Below, one piece after another: positions 51,104 through 61,000 of a DNA stretch of 64,000 nt (position 1 is the stretch's first letter; each line of letters opens with the position of its first letter). The stretch is taken from assembly GCF_000829465.1 (NCBI RefSeq), contig NZ_JXAL01000034.1:1-64000 (forward strand). The letters are read 5' to 3'. This DNA comes from Cohnella kolymensis. GTDB taxonomy: Bacteria > Bacillota > Bacilli > Paenibacillales > Paenibacillaceae. A program made the translations under genes and the position numbers. The notes beneath the pieces were generated by a model. The model did no database searches and was not told the DNA's origin. It saw only the letters and a list, made by a program, of their open reading frames with translations.

Positions 51104-51118
51104 GAGGGGTTATCGAGA

Positions 51119-52195
51119 ATGTTTCAAGACTTGACAATGGAGGAGTTAGCCGAGCTTCGGAACCGCAAAGATTTCGTACTCATCGATGTAAGATCACCTT
51201 CCGAATTTGAGGATTCGACGATTCCGGGAAGCTTGAACATTCCATTGTTCGATGACGACGAGCGAGCGGAGATCGGCACGCTGTATAAACAGGTAAGCGT
51301 TCAGGCGGCCAAAGAGAGAGGGCTGGAGATCGTATCGGCCAAGCTGCCGGCATTCATCAAGCGATTCTCCGAGATTCCCGGGAACAAGGCCGTTTTCTGC
51401 TGGCGGGGCGGAATGCGGAGCAGAACGACGGCAACACTGCTCTCCCTGATGAACATTCATGCTTATCGGCTGACGGGAGGATTCCGAGCTTACCGCCAGT
51501 GGGTTATTGCGCATTTGAACGAGGCGGCAGCCGGGTTTAAACCTGTTTCGTATGTTCTTAACGGCTACACAGGAAGCGGCAAAACCGCGATACTCCGATA
51601 TCTCAAAGAACGGGGGCATCCCGTTCTGGATTTTGAGGATATGGCCGGTCACCGAGGATCGATATTCGGGCATATCGGCCGTAAAGCCAGCAATCAAAAA
51701 ACGTTCGATTCCTTGCTGATCGAAGAGCTGATCCGTTACAGGCAAGCGCCTTATATCTTCTTTGAAGCGGAGAGCAAACGAATCGGGAACGTCACGCTGC
51801 CCGACCCGTTGGTAGAAAAGAAACAACGGGCGCATCAGCTATGGATCGAGCTCCCTTTGAAAGAACGTGTGCACAACATCCTGGATGACTATCGTCCTGA
51901 ACAATTTGCTGAAGAATGCTTGCAGTCGTTTCTTAAAATCAAGCCGCGGCTGCATACGCCGATTGCAGCGGAAATCGAGAAGAGCATGAGGGAACAAGAT
52001 TACCGCCGAGCCGTAGAACTGCTGCTCGTTCATTACTATGATCCCCGGTATGACCATACCGTCTCCGAGTACGAACCGGAGAAGCGGACGGTCATCCGCG
52101 CGGAATCTGCACTAGCAGCGGCAGAGAAAGTGGAGAAATTCCTTGCCGGGAGGGGAGCGGCTGAATGTCAAAAGAAGCCCGTGAAAGCTCGCTGA
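51119..52195 (+). CDS. mnmH: tRNA 2-selenouridine synthase
   Basis: 358 residues. MnmH/SelU (YbbB) replaces sulfur by selenium in 2-thiouridine at tRNA wobble position 34 using selenophosphate. Rhodanese domain (1 to about 130; 'DFVLIDVRSPSEFEDSTIPG', catalytic Cys in 'AVFCWRGGMRSRTTA') and a P-loop domain ('VLNGYTGSGKTAILRYL', 'LDFEDMAGHRGSIFGHIG'). Directly after selD (15 bp) and overlapping the desulfurase gene by 31 bp. With selD beside it and no selA/selB here, selenium is probably used for tRNA. Confidence 0.94.
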   Translation: MFQDLTMEELAELRNRKDFVLIDVRSPSEFEDSTIPGSLNIPLFDDDERAEIGTLYKQVSVQAAKERGLEIVSAKLPAFIKRFSEIPGNKAVFCWRGGMRSRTTATLLSLMNIHAYRLTGGFRAYRQWVIAHLNEAAAGFKPVSYVLNGYTGSGKTAILRYLKERGHPVLDFEDMAGHRGSIFGHIGRKASNQKTFDSLLIEELIRYRQAPYIFFEAESKRIGNVTLPDPLVEKKQRAHQLWIELPLKERVHNILDDYRPEQFAEECLQSFLKIKPRLHTPIAAEIEKSMREQDYRRAVELLLVHYYDPRYDHTVSEYEPEKRTVIRAESALAAAEKVEKFLAGRGAAECQKKPVKAR

Positions 52196-53319
52196 AGCAG
52201 ATTTACCTCGATTATAACGCGAGTACTCCGATTGCACCGGAGGTATTGCACGAGATGCAGCCATTCCTGACGGATTGCTTCGGCAATCCGTCTTCTTCTC
52301 ATTGGGCGGCCGATCAGCTTCATGACGCCATAGAAGAAGCACGCGCCAAGGTCGCCGCGCTGATCGGTTCTGCTCCTGACGAAATCGTCTTCACAAGCGG
52401 AGCAAGCGAGGCCAATAATCTGGCATTGAAAGGCATCTATTACGCGCTTCGCCGCAAAGGCAGCCACATTATCACTACCGGCATAGAACACCCCGCAATT
52501 CTAGGGCCTGCTCGTTTCTTGGAATCTATCGGCGCCGAAGTCACATACGTGCAAGTTGATGAGTACGGTGTCGTGTCTCCGGAGGACATTGAGAAAGCCA
52601 TCACGGATCGGACGATACTCATTTCCGTCATGCATGCCAATAACGAAACGGGATCCATACAGCCGATCGCCGAAATTGCGCATATCGCGTGCCGACACGG
52701 TGTATACCTGCATTCGGATGCCGCTCAAACCATAGGCAAGATTCCTGTTCGCGTGGATGAGCTTGGCGTGGACATGCTCTCGCTTGCGGGTCATAAGTTC
52801 TATGCGCCCAAAGGGATCGGAGCCTTATATATTCGGAAAGGTACGTCGATCGAGCCTCTGATCCATGGGGCCGGACATGAGTCCGGGATGCGCGCGGGTA
52901 CGGAGAACGTTCCATATATCGTGGGGCTCGGTAAAGCGGCGGAGCTTGTCCGCGAAGGACATGAACACAATCGGATCGATGAGCTTGGCAAGCTGTTCTG
53001 GTCACAAATGAAAGCCCACTTTCAAGATGCCGTTTCGTTGAACGGCCACCCGGTGAATCGACTGCCGAATACTTTTAATATCAACTTCCACGGATACAGC
53101 GGACAGGAAATTCTCGGGCGAATGCCTGAGATTGCGGCGTCCACAGGTTCCGCATGCCATTCGGGGCAGACAACTCTATCGCCGGTCCTGGCAGCTATGA
53201 AGGTGCCGGTTGAGAGAGGCGGAGGGGCGGTACGCATCAGCCTCGGGAGATATACCGACGAGCATATGGTGCGGGCAGCCGTCTCTATGTTCAAAGAAAG
53301 AGTTCCGATTTATGGTTAG
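52165..53319 (+). CDS. Cysteine desulfurase (NifS/IscS family)
   Basis: 384 residues, PLP-dependent class V aminotransferase fold. 'IYLDYNASTPIAPEVL', 'VFTSGASEANNLALKG', PLP lysine in 'LSLAGHKFYAPKGIGALYIR', reactive Cys loop 'STGSACHSGQTTLSPVL'. In this operon it probably releases selenium from selenocysteine (or sulfur from cysteine) to feed SelD (inference). Starts at ATG 52165 within the end of mnmH; MFS gene overlaps its end. Confidence 0.93.
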   Translation: MSKEARESSLKQIYLDYNASTPIAPEVLHEMQPFLTDCFGNPSSSHWAADQLHDAIEEARAKVAALIGSAPDEIVFTSGASEANNLALKGIYYALRRKGSHIITTGIEHPAILGPARFLESIGAEVTYVQVDEYGVVSPEDIEKAITDRTILISVMHANNETGSIQPIAEIAHIACRHGVYLHSDAAQTIGKIPVRVDELGVDMLSLAGHKFYAPKGIGALYIRKGTSIEPLIHGAGHESGMRAGTENVPYIVGLGKAAELVREGHEHNRIDELGKLFWSQMKAHFQDAVSLNGHPVNRLPNTFNINFHGYSGQEILGRMPEIAASTGSACHSGQTTLSPVLAAMKVPVERGGGAVRISLGRYTDEHMVRAAVSMFKERVPIYG

Positions 53320-54463
53320 ATTAATATCTTTACTGCTCGTCGTTGTGGTGGCGGGGATGAGCCAAGGCTTGCTGCTGCCGCTGCTCTCGATCCTGCTGGA
53401 AAGGGCAGGCGTATCGTCGGATCTGAACGGCATGAACTCCATGGCCTTATATATCGGGATATTTTTTACGATGTTTGTTGTTGAAAAGCCTGTCATCCGG
53501 TTTGGATATAAAAGAGTCATTATAGCGGGAATGATATTGGTTACGCTGACGACGCTGCTATTTCCCCTAACCCAGTCGCTTGCCGTATGGTTCGTGCTTC
53601 GAATGCTCGTTGGCGTGGGAGACAGCTCGCTTCATTTCGCCACCCAGTTATGGATCGTCACTTCGAGCCCTGCGGACCGCCGCGGAAGATATATTTCCTT
53701 ATATGGAATGGCGTACGGAGCGGGTTTCAGCTTGGGGCCGCTCGGCATTAATTTGCTGCCTCTCGGGCCTACGGTTCCCTTTTTAGTCTCGAGTTTATTT
53801 TTTGCCGCCGTGCTTCTGTTAGTACTCCGAATCCCCAATGAAATTCCGGAGCGAGTCGCCAAAAGCGCATCGGAAGAGAACCGTTTTGTCCGTACCTACC
53901 GTTTAGTGTGGTTCGCCCTTATTCCAAGCTTTCTGTACGGTATTATGGAAGCTACGATGAACAGCAGCTTTCCTTTGTACGGACTTCGTATCGACTTGAA
54001 TCAGCAATGGATATCCCTGCTGCTCGTTGCGTTCGGAATCGGAGGACTCATTCTGCAGCTGCCGCTCGGAATATGGAGTGATAAAATCGGCCGTAAGCCG
54101 GTGCTGATGACTTGCGGGGCAGTGGGCGCGCTTCTGTTCTTTGCAATTCCGGCAGCGGGAGATAACTTGCCGTTGTTGTTTATTTTTTTCTCTTTAGCCG
54201 GGGGATTGGTGGGGTCGTTTTTCTCGCTGGGTCTGGCCTATGCCGCGGACAATTTACCGAGACGGATTTTGCCGGCTGCGAACGTCATTGCATCGATCCA
54301 CTTCAGCATCGGGAGTATATTGGGGCCGGGAATAGGCGGCTACGGAATCCGTTATATTTCAAATCACAGTATGTTTCTGTTCTTGGGCGCGGGTTTCTTG
54401 TTGTTCGCCGTGTTGGGTTTTCTGTTTCGACCCAAACGGGCAGCGGAGGCGTTGACAGCCTGA
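53312..54463 (+). CDS. MFS transporter
   Basis: 383 residues, twelve membrane helices. MFS signature loops 'FGYKRVIIAGMILVTLTTLL' (motif A region), 'DKIGRKPVLMTCGAVGALLF' between helices, 'GDSSLHFATQLWIVTSSPAD'. ATG 53312 overlaps the desulfurase stop by 8 bp, so it is the fourth gene of the selenium operon. Substrate unknown; a selenium-compound transporter is possible but unsupported by sequence. Confidence 0.9.
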   Translation: MVRLISLLLVVVVAGMSQGLLLPLLSILLERAGVSSDLNGMNSMALYIGIFFTMFVVEKPVIRFGYKRVIIAGMILVTLTTLLFPLTQSLAVWFVLRMLVGVGDSSLHFATQLWIVTSSPADRRGRYISLYGMAYGAGFSLGPLGINLLPLGPTVPFLVSSLFFAAVLLLVLRIPNEIPERVAKSASEENRFVRTYRLVWFALIPSFLYGIMEATMNSSFPLYGLRIDLNQQWISLLLVAFGIGGLILQLPLGIWSDKIGRKPVLMTCGAVGALLFFAIPAAGDNLPLLFIFFSLAGGLVGSFFSLGLAYAADNLPRRILPAANVIASIHFSIGSILGPGIGGYGIRYISNHSMFLFLGAGFLLFAVLGFLFRPKRAAEALTA

Positions 54464-54539
54464 TCTCATGCGAATCAGATCATGCGGTGTCAATTGTTCG
54501 GCGGTTGGGCATGCTACCCCTTAAGGTGGTGACTTCCTT

Positions 54540-54857
54540 TTGTGGACAATCAAGGCAAGGCATGTGCGCGATGTCGATGGCGGAACAGCGGCGTTGGAAT
54601 TGCAAACGGACGACAGGCTTCTTGATGTAAACGTTCGGTGGGACGGCTGCATGGAAATTCATATGTATTCGCGGACCGAAGAGAACCGTGAGCTGAAGGA
54701 TATGTTTCATACGTGCGATCTCAAAGCTCTCATCGAAACGTTGACGTCTTTGGATGGGGTGTGCCAGGACTATTTTCGAGAAGGCACCTATTGGGAAAGG
54801 GATCCGGAAGAGGAACTGCAGTCTCACAAGCTGGAAACGGGGTTTGTCTACCGATGA
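54540..54857 (+). CDS. Small protein of unknown function
   Basis: 105 residues from TTG 54540, with AAGGTGGTGA upstream. Acidic, soluble: 'TAALELQTDDRLLDVNVRWD' and 'FREGTYWERDPEEELQSHKL'. No family recognised. It ends 15 bp before the DHH gene and is probably in the same transcript. Confidence 0.72.
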   Translation: MWTIKARHVRDVDGGTAALELQTDDRLLDVNVRWDGCMEIHMYSRTEENRELKDMFHTCDLKALIETLTSLDGVCQDYFREGTYWERDPEEELQSHKLETGFVYR

Positions 54858-54872
54858 GCAGGGGAGCGCAGC

Positions 54873-56143
54873 ATGTATCATTTATTTACACATAACGACC
54901 TTGACGGAGTCGGCTGCGGAATCGTTGCAAAATTCGCCTTCGGGGAAAATGTGGAAATCCGCTATAATTCCGTAGACGGACTGAATCCGGAAGTACAAAG
55001 GTTCATTGAGCGCATGTCCAATAAACGCAAGAAGAACGATTTCCTTTTCATCACGGATCTCTCCGTACACGAAGCGAATGCCACACGGCTAACAGAGTTC
55101 GCAGAATCCGGCGCTAAGGTGAAGCTGATCGACCATCACAAATCCGCTCTTCGGTTGAACGAATACCCCTGGCAGCGGTGACCGTAGCTTACGATGACGG
55201 AAGATTGGCGTCGGCGACCTCTCTCTTTTACGATTACGTGATTCAACAGGGGTTCATGCCGCCCAGTGAATCTCTCAGCCAGTTCGTCGAGCTGGTTCGT
55301 CAATACGATACGTGGGAATGGGAAGCCAATGAGAATCTCCAGGCCAGACGGTTGAACGACTTGTTTTTCCTATGGTCGATCGACGAATTTGAAGAGAATA
55401 TGCTGGAGCGCATAAGGGCCGGCGGGCCGTTCTCCTTTAACGAATTTGAAGAAAAGCTTCTGGATCTGGAAGAAGAGAAGATCGAACGCTACGTTCGAAG
55501 GAAAAAGCGGGAGCTTGTGCAGACATTTATTGATGACCGCTGTGTCGGCATCGTGCATGCAGAGCTTTATCATTCCGAACTCTCGAGTGAGCTCGGCAAA
55601 GAGAACACGCATCTCGATTACATCGCAATATTAAATATGGGAGGCCGTAAGGTAAGCTTGCGGACGATCCATGATCATGTGGATGTATCGGAAATCGCCG
55701 GCAAATACGGCGGCGGAGGCCATGCGAAAGCGTCGGGCTGCCCCTTGACGGTTGAAGCCTATGAACAATATGTGGAGGCTCCGTTCGGCATCGAGCCGGT
55801 GCGCCCGGATGCTTATCGCAACCGGTTCAACGTTAAAGGCTCGGAGTACGGCAACTTATACGAAAACCGGGACGCCGACCAATTGTATGTGTTCACGACA
55901 GGCCGGAATTGGCGCATAGATCTGAACGGGCAAATATTAGACGAGGCTTTTTCATCTTTTGAAGAAGCCCAGCGTTTTGTGAAACGCCATCATCGAGTTT
56001 GGCTGGTCAGGGACGAGATGTTCGTGAAGTATTTAATGGAACATATGCTTGTTTCAAAAAAGGAATCGGACAGCGGTTTTAACGGTTTGGATCCGGTCAT
56101 AACGGCTGCCGGGCATCCTGAAACAAACGCGTATCAACATTAA
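54873..56143 (+). pseudogene. DHH/DHHA1-family phosphoesterase, one-base frameshift
   Basis: Frame 1 (54873-55181) holds the DHH metal site ('FTHNDLDGVGCGIVAKFAF', 'FITDLSVHEANATR', 'VKLIDHHKSALRLNEYPW') and stops; from 55178 another frame continues 'VTVAYDDGRLASATSLFYDY' to the DHHA1 motif 'YGGGGHAKASGCPL' and a C-terminal extension. Adding one G at about 55171 (TGGGCAGCG) gives 'NEYPWAAVTVAYDD' and a 423-residue protein. The family includes nano-RNases and cyclic-dinucleotide phosphodiesterases, but this longer version is not clearly assignable. Confidence 0.85.
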
Positions 56144-56176
56144 TGAATAAAAAGGCGCATCGAGGCGAAAAATCAG

Positions 56177-56218
56177 AAGCACTCATACCAAAAACGGAAT
56201 GGGTGCTTTATTATTTTT
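56177..56218 (+). terminator. Terminator of the DHH gene
   Basis: AAGCACTCAT (56177-56186) pairs with ATGGGTGCTT (56199-56208, one wobble), then TTATTATTTTT. Confidence 0.78.
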
Positions 56219-56348
56219 ATATGATTTTCCTGCGACAATTTATTTTATTAATTGTGTTTCACTCGTATTTTATATGGGTACATAAACCTATGCGTCTAAA
56301 AACGAAACTGCATTTTTAATAGATGAATTCATGATTTCAGGAGGTCAA

Positions 56349-57998
56349 ATGGACAATCCAGTCAACATTCTGCTCGTTGATGATCATCCGGAAAATCTAG
56401 TAGCAATAGAAGCGGTGCTTTCCGGCGAACCTTACCGTCTGGTACGGGCTTATTCGGGACGGGAAGCGTTACGATGCCTGCTTGATGAAGAATTTGCCGT
56501 CATCGTCATGGATGTCCAAATGCCGGACATGGATGGATTTGAGACGGCAAGTATTATTCGCACGCGCGAAAAATCGAAATATATACCGATTATTTTTTTA
56601 AGCGCAACAAGCAACAAACCCGAGCATTATTTCACCGGGTATTCCGTCGGCGCCATGGACTACATGACCAAGCCTTTTATCCCTCAAATATTGAAGTCCA
56701 AAATCGAGGGGTATGTAAGCATGTTCGAAGCAAACAAGGCGCTTCAAGTTCAAAGCGAATTGCTGCAGAGACAAACCAAGCAGTTGGAGAAATCGAATCA
56801 GGATCTTATCCAGGCAAAGGAATCGGCTGAAATCGCTTCAAGAGTGAAATCGGAATTCCTCGCGATGATGAGCCATGAAATACGAACTCCGCTCAACGGC
56901 ATTATCGGAATGTCGGATTTGCTGCTTGCCTCGGATATTCCCGAGCAGTACGCCGAAATGGCGGAAATCATTCATAGAAGCGGCAATGCTCTTCTTTCCG
57001 TAATCAACCATATTCTGGACTTCTCCAAGATCGAGTCGGGCAAGCTGGAGCTGGACGATGAACCTTTCGTTCTTAACTATTGCTTGGTGGAGACGGTAGA
57101 CTTATTTACGGCAAAATCTCGTGAACGGAATCTGGAGATGCTCGTCGTGCTGGATCCTTCGCTGCCGACATTCGTATCCGGCGATATGAACCGGCTCCGT
57201 CAGGTACTTATTAACCTGGTGGGCAATGCCGTGAAGTTCACCAACGAAGGCGGCGTTTATATTATCGTGAATAAGCTCGCGGAAGAGGAAGATTCTCTTA
57301 CGATCGAGTTTATTGTCAAAGATACGGGAATCGGTATCCCATCAGATAAAATAGGCGATTTGTTTCAACCTTTTTCCCAATTGGACTCTTCCACCAGCCG
57401 CAAATTTGAGGGTACCGGCCTCGGATTGTCGATTTGCAAATCGTTGGTTGAGCTGATGGGAGGTACGATTCGCGTAGAGACGACGGAAGAGCAGGGAGCG
57501 ACATTCATTTTCACGATAAAGGTGAAGCCGTACATTGCCAACGGGCCTCCGTTCGACCTTCCTGCCGATGTGACACAGCCGCTTTTCGAGTTCGACGAGT
57601 CTTTGGAAAACCCGCATACGGCACCGCTTAAAATACTGATCGGAGAGGACGATCCCGTCAATCGCAAATTAATGCGGCATATGCTCGCAACTCTCGGTTT
57701 AACCGCCGATCTTGCCGAGAATGGGGCGGAGGTACTAGAAGCGTTAAATCACGCAAAATACGACCTGCTGTTCCTGGATATTCAGATGCCGGTCAAAAAC
57801 GGCTGGGAAACGGTTCGTGAAATCAAACAGCGGAGGCTGGCGGCTCCGCCATTCATTGTAGCAATGAGCGCGAATGTGTCGGAACAGACGAAGAAGAAAT
57901 GCCAGTCCACGGGCATGGATCATTTTCTAGCTAAACCCATCCGGCTGGACCATGTGCGGAAGCTTATCCTGCAATATATGATGCAAGATATTAAATAG
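56349..57998 (+). CDS. REC-HisKA-HATPase-REC hybrid histidine kinase
   Basis: 549 residues from ATG 56349 after AGGAGGTCAA. Soluble. REC1 (about 5-125; '[11 protein letters not shown]', Asp in '[16 protein letters not shown]', Lys in 'MTKPF'), coiled coil, HisKA (His in '[20 protein letters not shown]'), HATPase ('[13 protein letters not shown]', '[20 protein letters not shown]', '[12 protein letters not shown]'), REC2 (about 425-545; '[18 protein letters not shown]', Asp in '[16 protein letters not shown]'). The N-terminal receiver takes the place of a sensor, so another kinase probably feeds it; the giant HAMP kinase just downstream is the natural candidate. Confidence 0.94.
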   Translation: MDNPVNILLVDDHPENLVAIEAVLSGEPYRLVRAYSGREALRCLLDEEFAVIVMDVQMPDMDGFETASIIRTREKSKYIPIIFLSATSNKPEHYFTGYSVGAMDYMTKPFIPQILKSKIEGYVSMFEANKALQVQSELLQRQTKQLEKSNQDLIQAKESAEIASRVKSEFLAMMSHEIRTPLNGIIGMSDLLLASDIPEQYAEMAEIIHRSGNALLSVINHILDFSKIESGKLELDDEPFVLNYCLVETVDLFTAKSRERNLEMLVVLDPSLPTFVSGDMNRLRQVLINLVGNAVKFTNEGGVYIIVNKLAEEEDSLTIEFIVKDTGIGIPSDKIGDLFQPFSQLDSSTSRKFEGTGLGLSICKSLVELMGGTIRVETTEEQGATFIFTIKVKPYIANGPPFDLPADVTQPLFEFDESLENPHTAPLKILIGEDDPVNRKLMRHMLATLGLTADLAENGAEVLEALNHAKYDLLFLDIQMPVKNGWETVREIKQRRLAAPPFIVAMSANVSEQTKKKCQSTGMDHFLAKPIRLDHVRKLILQYMMQDIK

Positions 57999-58050
57999 AA
58001 AAGAGACGCCGAGCGAACCCGTCGCTAATAAACCCATGGGGGATGAAATA

Positions 58051-61000
58051 ATGGCCGACCAAAAGTCAACCGCTGCATCTACGAACGATCATTTAGATGC
58101 CGCCCAATTATTAAATGCGTTAATGGCAATGAAAAAAGGAGACTTCTCCTACCGGATGCCCTACGATCAAACGGGAATGTCCGGTAAGGTAGCCGATCTG
58201 TTTAATGAAATAATGGATTATCAAGAGAGTCTCGTTAACGAGGTCGAGACGGTTGCCAGGGTTGTAGGCAAAGAAGGAAAGCTAAGCAGAAGATTCGTTC
58301 ACAAAAATATCGGCGGGTCGTGGGATACGGTAACGGAAGCTCTGAACGGCCTTGTTGTGGATTTGATCCAACCGACCAGCGAGATGGTTCGAGTCATCAA
58401 TGCGGTAGCCAAAGGGGACTTGTCCCAAAAAGTGGAGCTCGAGTTTGAGGGCAGAGCTTTGACCGGTGAGTTCCAGCGCACGGCCAGCAACATCAATATG
58501 ATGGTTAATCAGCTGAGCACATTTGCTTCAGAGGTTACGCGCGTTGCGCGTGAGGTCGGTACGGAGGGAATGCTGGGAGGACAAGCTGATGTAAAAGGCG
58601 TCTCCGGTACATGGAAAGACTTGACGGACAGCGTGAATAATATGGCCACCAATCTGACGGATCAGGTGCGTAATATCGCCGCCGTAACGACTGCCGTTGC
58701 GAACGGCGACCTGTCCAAGCAAATTACGGTTAATGCAAAAGGCGAAATTCTCGAACTGAAAAACACGATCAACACGATGGTGGACCAGCTTTCCACCTTC
58801 TCCTCCGAGGTTACGCGCGTGGCGCGCGAGGTCGGCACGGAAGGCAAGCTCGGCGGGCAAGCGGATGTTAAAGGTGTATCCGGCACATGGCGGGATTTGA
58901 CCGAGAGCGTTAACTACATGGCGTCCAACCTGACGAATCAGGTGCGTAATATCGCTGTCGTAACGACTGCTGTCGCGAACGGCGACTTGTCGAAGAAAAT
59001 CACGGCCGAGTTCTCGGGAGAAATCCTGGAGCTGAAAAATACGATCAATACAATGGTGGATCAACTTTCCACATTCGCATCCGAGGTTACGCGGGTGGCG
59101 CGCGAGGTCGGTACGGAAGGAATTCTCGGCGGCCAAGCGGACGTTAAGGGTGTATCCGGCACATGGCGGGATTTGACCGAGAGCGTTAACTATATGGCGA
59201 GCAATCTGACGAACCAGGTGCGTAACATCGCCGAGGTCACGACTGCCGTTGCGAAAGGCGACCTGTCAAAGACGATTACGGTAGACGCCAGAGGCGAGAT
59301 CTTGCAGCTTAAAAGCACGATTAATATCATGGTCGATCAGCTCAGCAACTTTGCTTCCGAGGTTACCCGGGTAGCGCGCGAGGTTGGCACGGAAGGTATG
59401 CTTGGCGGTCAAGCTCAGGTTAAGGCGTTGCCGGAACATGGCGCGACTTGACCGAGAGCGTTAACTACATGGCTTCCAATCTGACGAACCAGGTGCGTAA
59501 CATCGCCGTTGTAACGACAGCCGTCGCCAACGGAGACCTGTCGAAGCAAATCACAGCAGACGTACAGGGTGAAATGCTCGAACTGAAAAATACGATCAAT
59601 ACGATGGTGGACCAGCTTTCCACGTTCGCATCCGAAGTTACACGGGTGGCACGCGAGGTGGGTACCGAAGGCAAGCTGGGAGCCAGGCGCAGGTTAAAGG
59701 CGTAGGCGGAACATGGAAGGACTTGACCGAAAGCGTGAATAACATGGCGCGTAATCTTACGGACCAGGTGCGTAACATCGCCGGCGTTACGACAGCTGTT
59801 GCGAAGGGTGACCTGACCAAGAAGATTACCGTTGACGTTAAAGGTGAAATGCTCGAGCTGAAAGTCACGATGAATACGATGCTGGATCAGCTGAGCAACT
59901 TTGCTTCAGAGGTTACACGCGTTGCGCGCGAGGTCGGTACCGAAGGAAAGCTGGGAGCCCAGGCGGAGGTTAAAGACGTATCCGGTACTTGGAAAGACTT
60001 GACCGATACGGTTAACTATATGGCCAGCAACCTTACAGTACAGATGCGTAACATCGCCGGCGTTACAACGGCGGTTGCAAACGGTGACCTGTCTAAGAAA
60101 ATTACCGTTGACGTTAAAGGCGAATTGCTTGAACTGAAAAATACGATCAACACGATGGTGGATCAGCTTAACTCGTTCGCTTCCGAGGTTACGCGGGTGG
60201 CGCGTGAGGTCGGTACGGACGGCAAGCTGGGCGGACAAGCCAGGTGCGCGGAGTCGGCGGGATCTGGAAGGACCTTACCGACAACGTTAATATCATGGCG
60301 ACGAACTTGACCGATCAAGTGCGCGGAATCGCCAAGGTCGTTACCGCGGTCGCGAACGGTAATTTGAAACAGAAGCTTACGGTTGACGCCAAAGGCGAAA
60401 TTGCCGAGCTGACCGATACGATCAATAACATGATCGATACGCTGGCAACTTTCGCGGATCAGGTCACAACAGTGGCACGTGAGGTTGGCGCCGAGGGTAA
60501 ACTGGGCGGACAAGCGAGCGTTCCGGGAGCGGCCGGCACATGGCGTGACTTGACCGACAACGTTAACTACATGGCGAGTACGCTGACCACACAGGTGCGA
60601 GCCATCACGAACGTTGCGACCGCCGTTACGAAGGGCGATCTGTCCCGGTCGATCGACGTGTCGGCGTCAGGCGAAGTTGCGACTCTGAAAGATAACATCA
60701 ACGAAATGATTCGCAACCTGAAGGAAACGACGCGAATCAATACCGATCAGGACTGGCTCAAAACCAACCTGGCCAAGTTCTCGCGGCTTCTGCAAGGACA
60801 GCGCGACCTGTATGCGGTGTGCCGCATGATTTTATCGGAATTGGCACCTTTGGTTTCCATGCAGCATGGTGTTATCTATATCAACGATCCGGTGGACGGC
60901 CAGCCTGTTCTTGAACTCTTCGCCAGCTACGCCTATCAGCATCGCAAGCATTTGTCCAACGAATATCGGGCAGGCCAAGGTCTGGTGGGGCAATGTCTGG

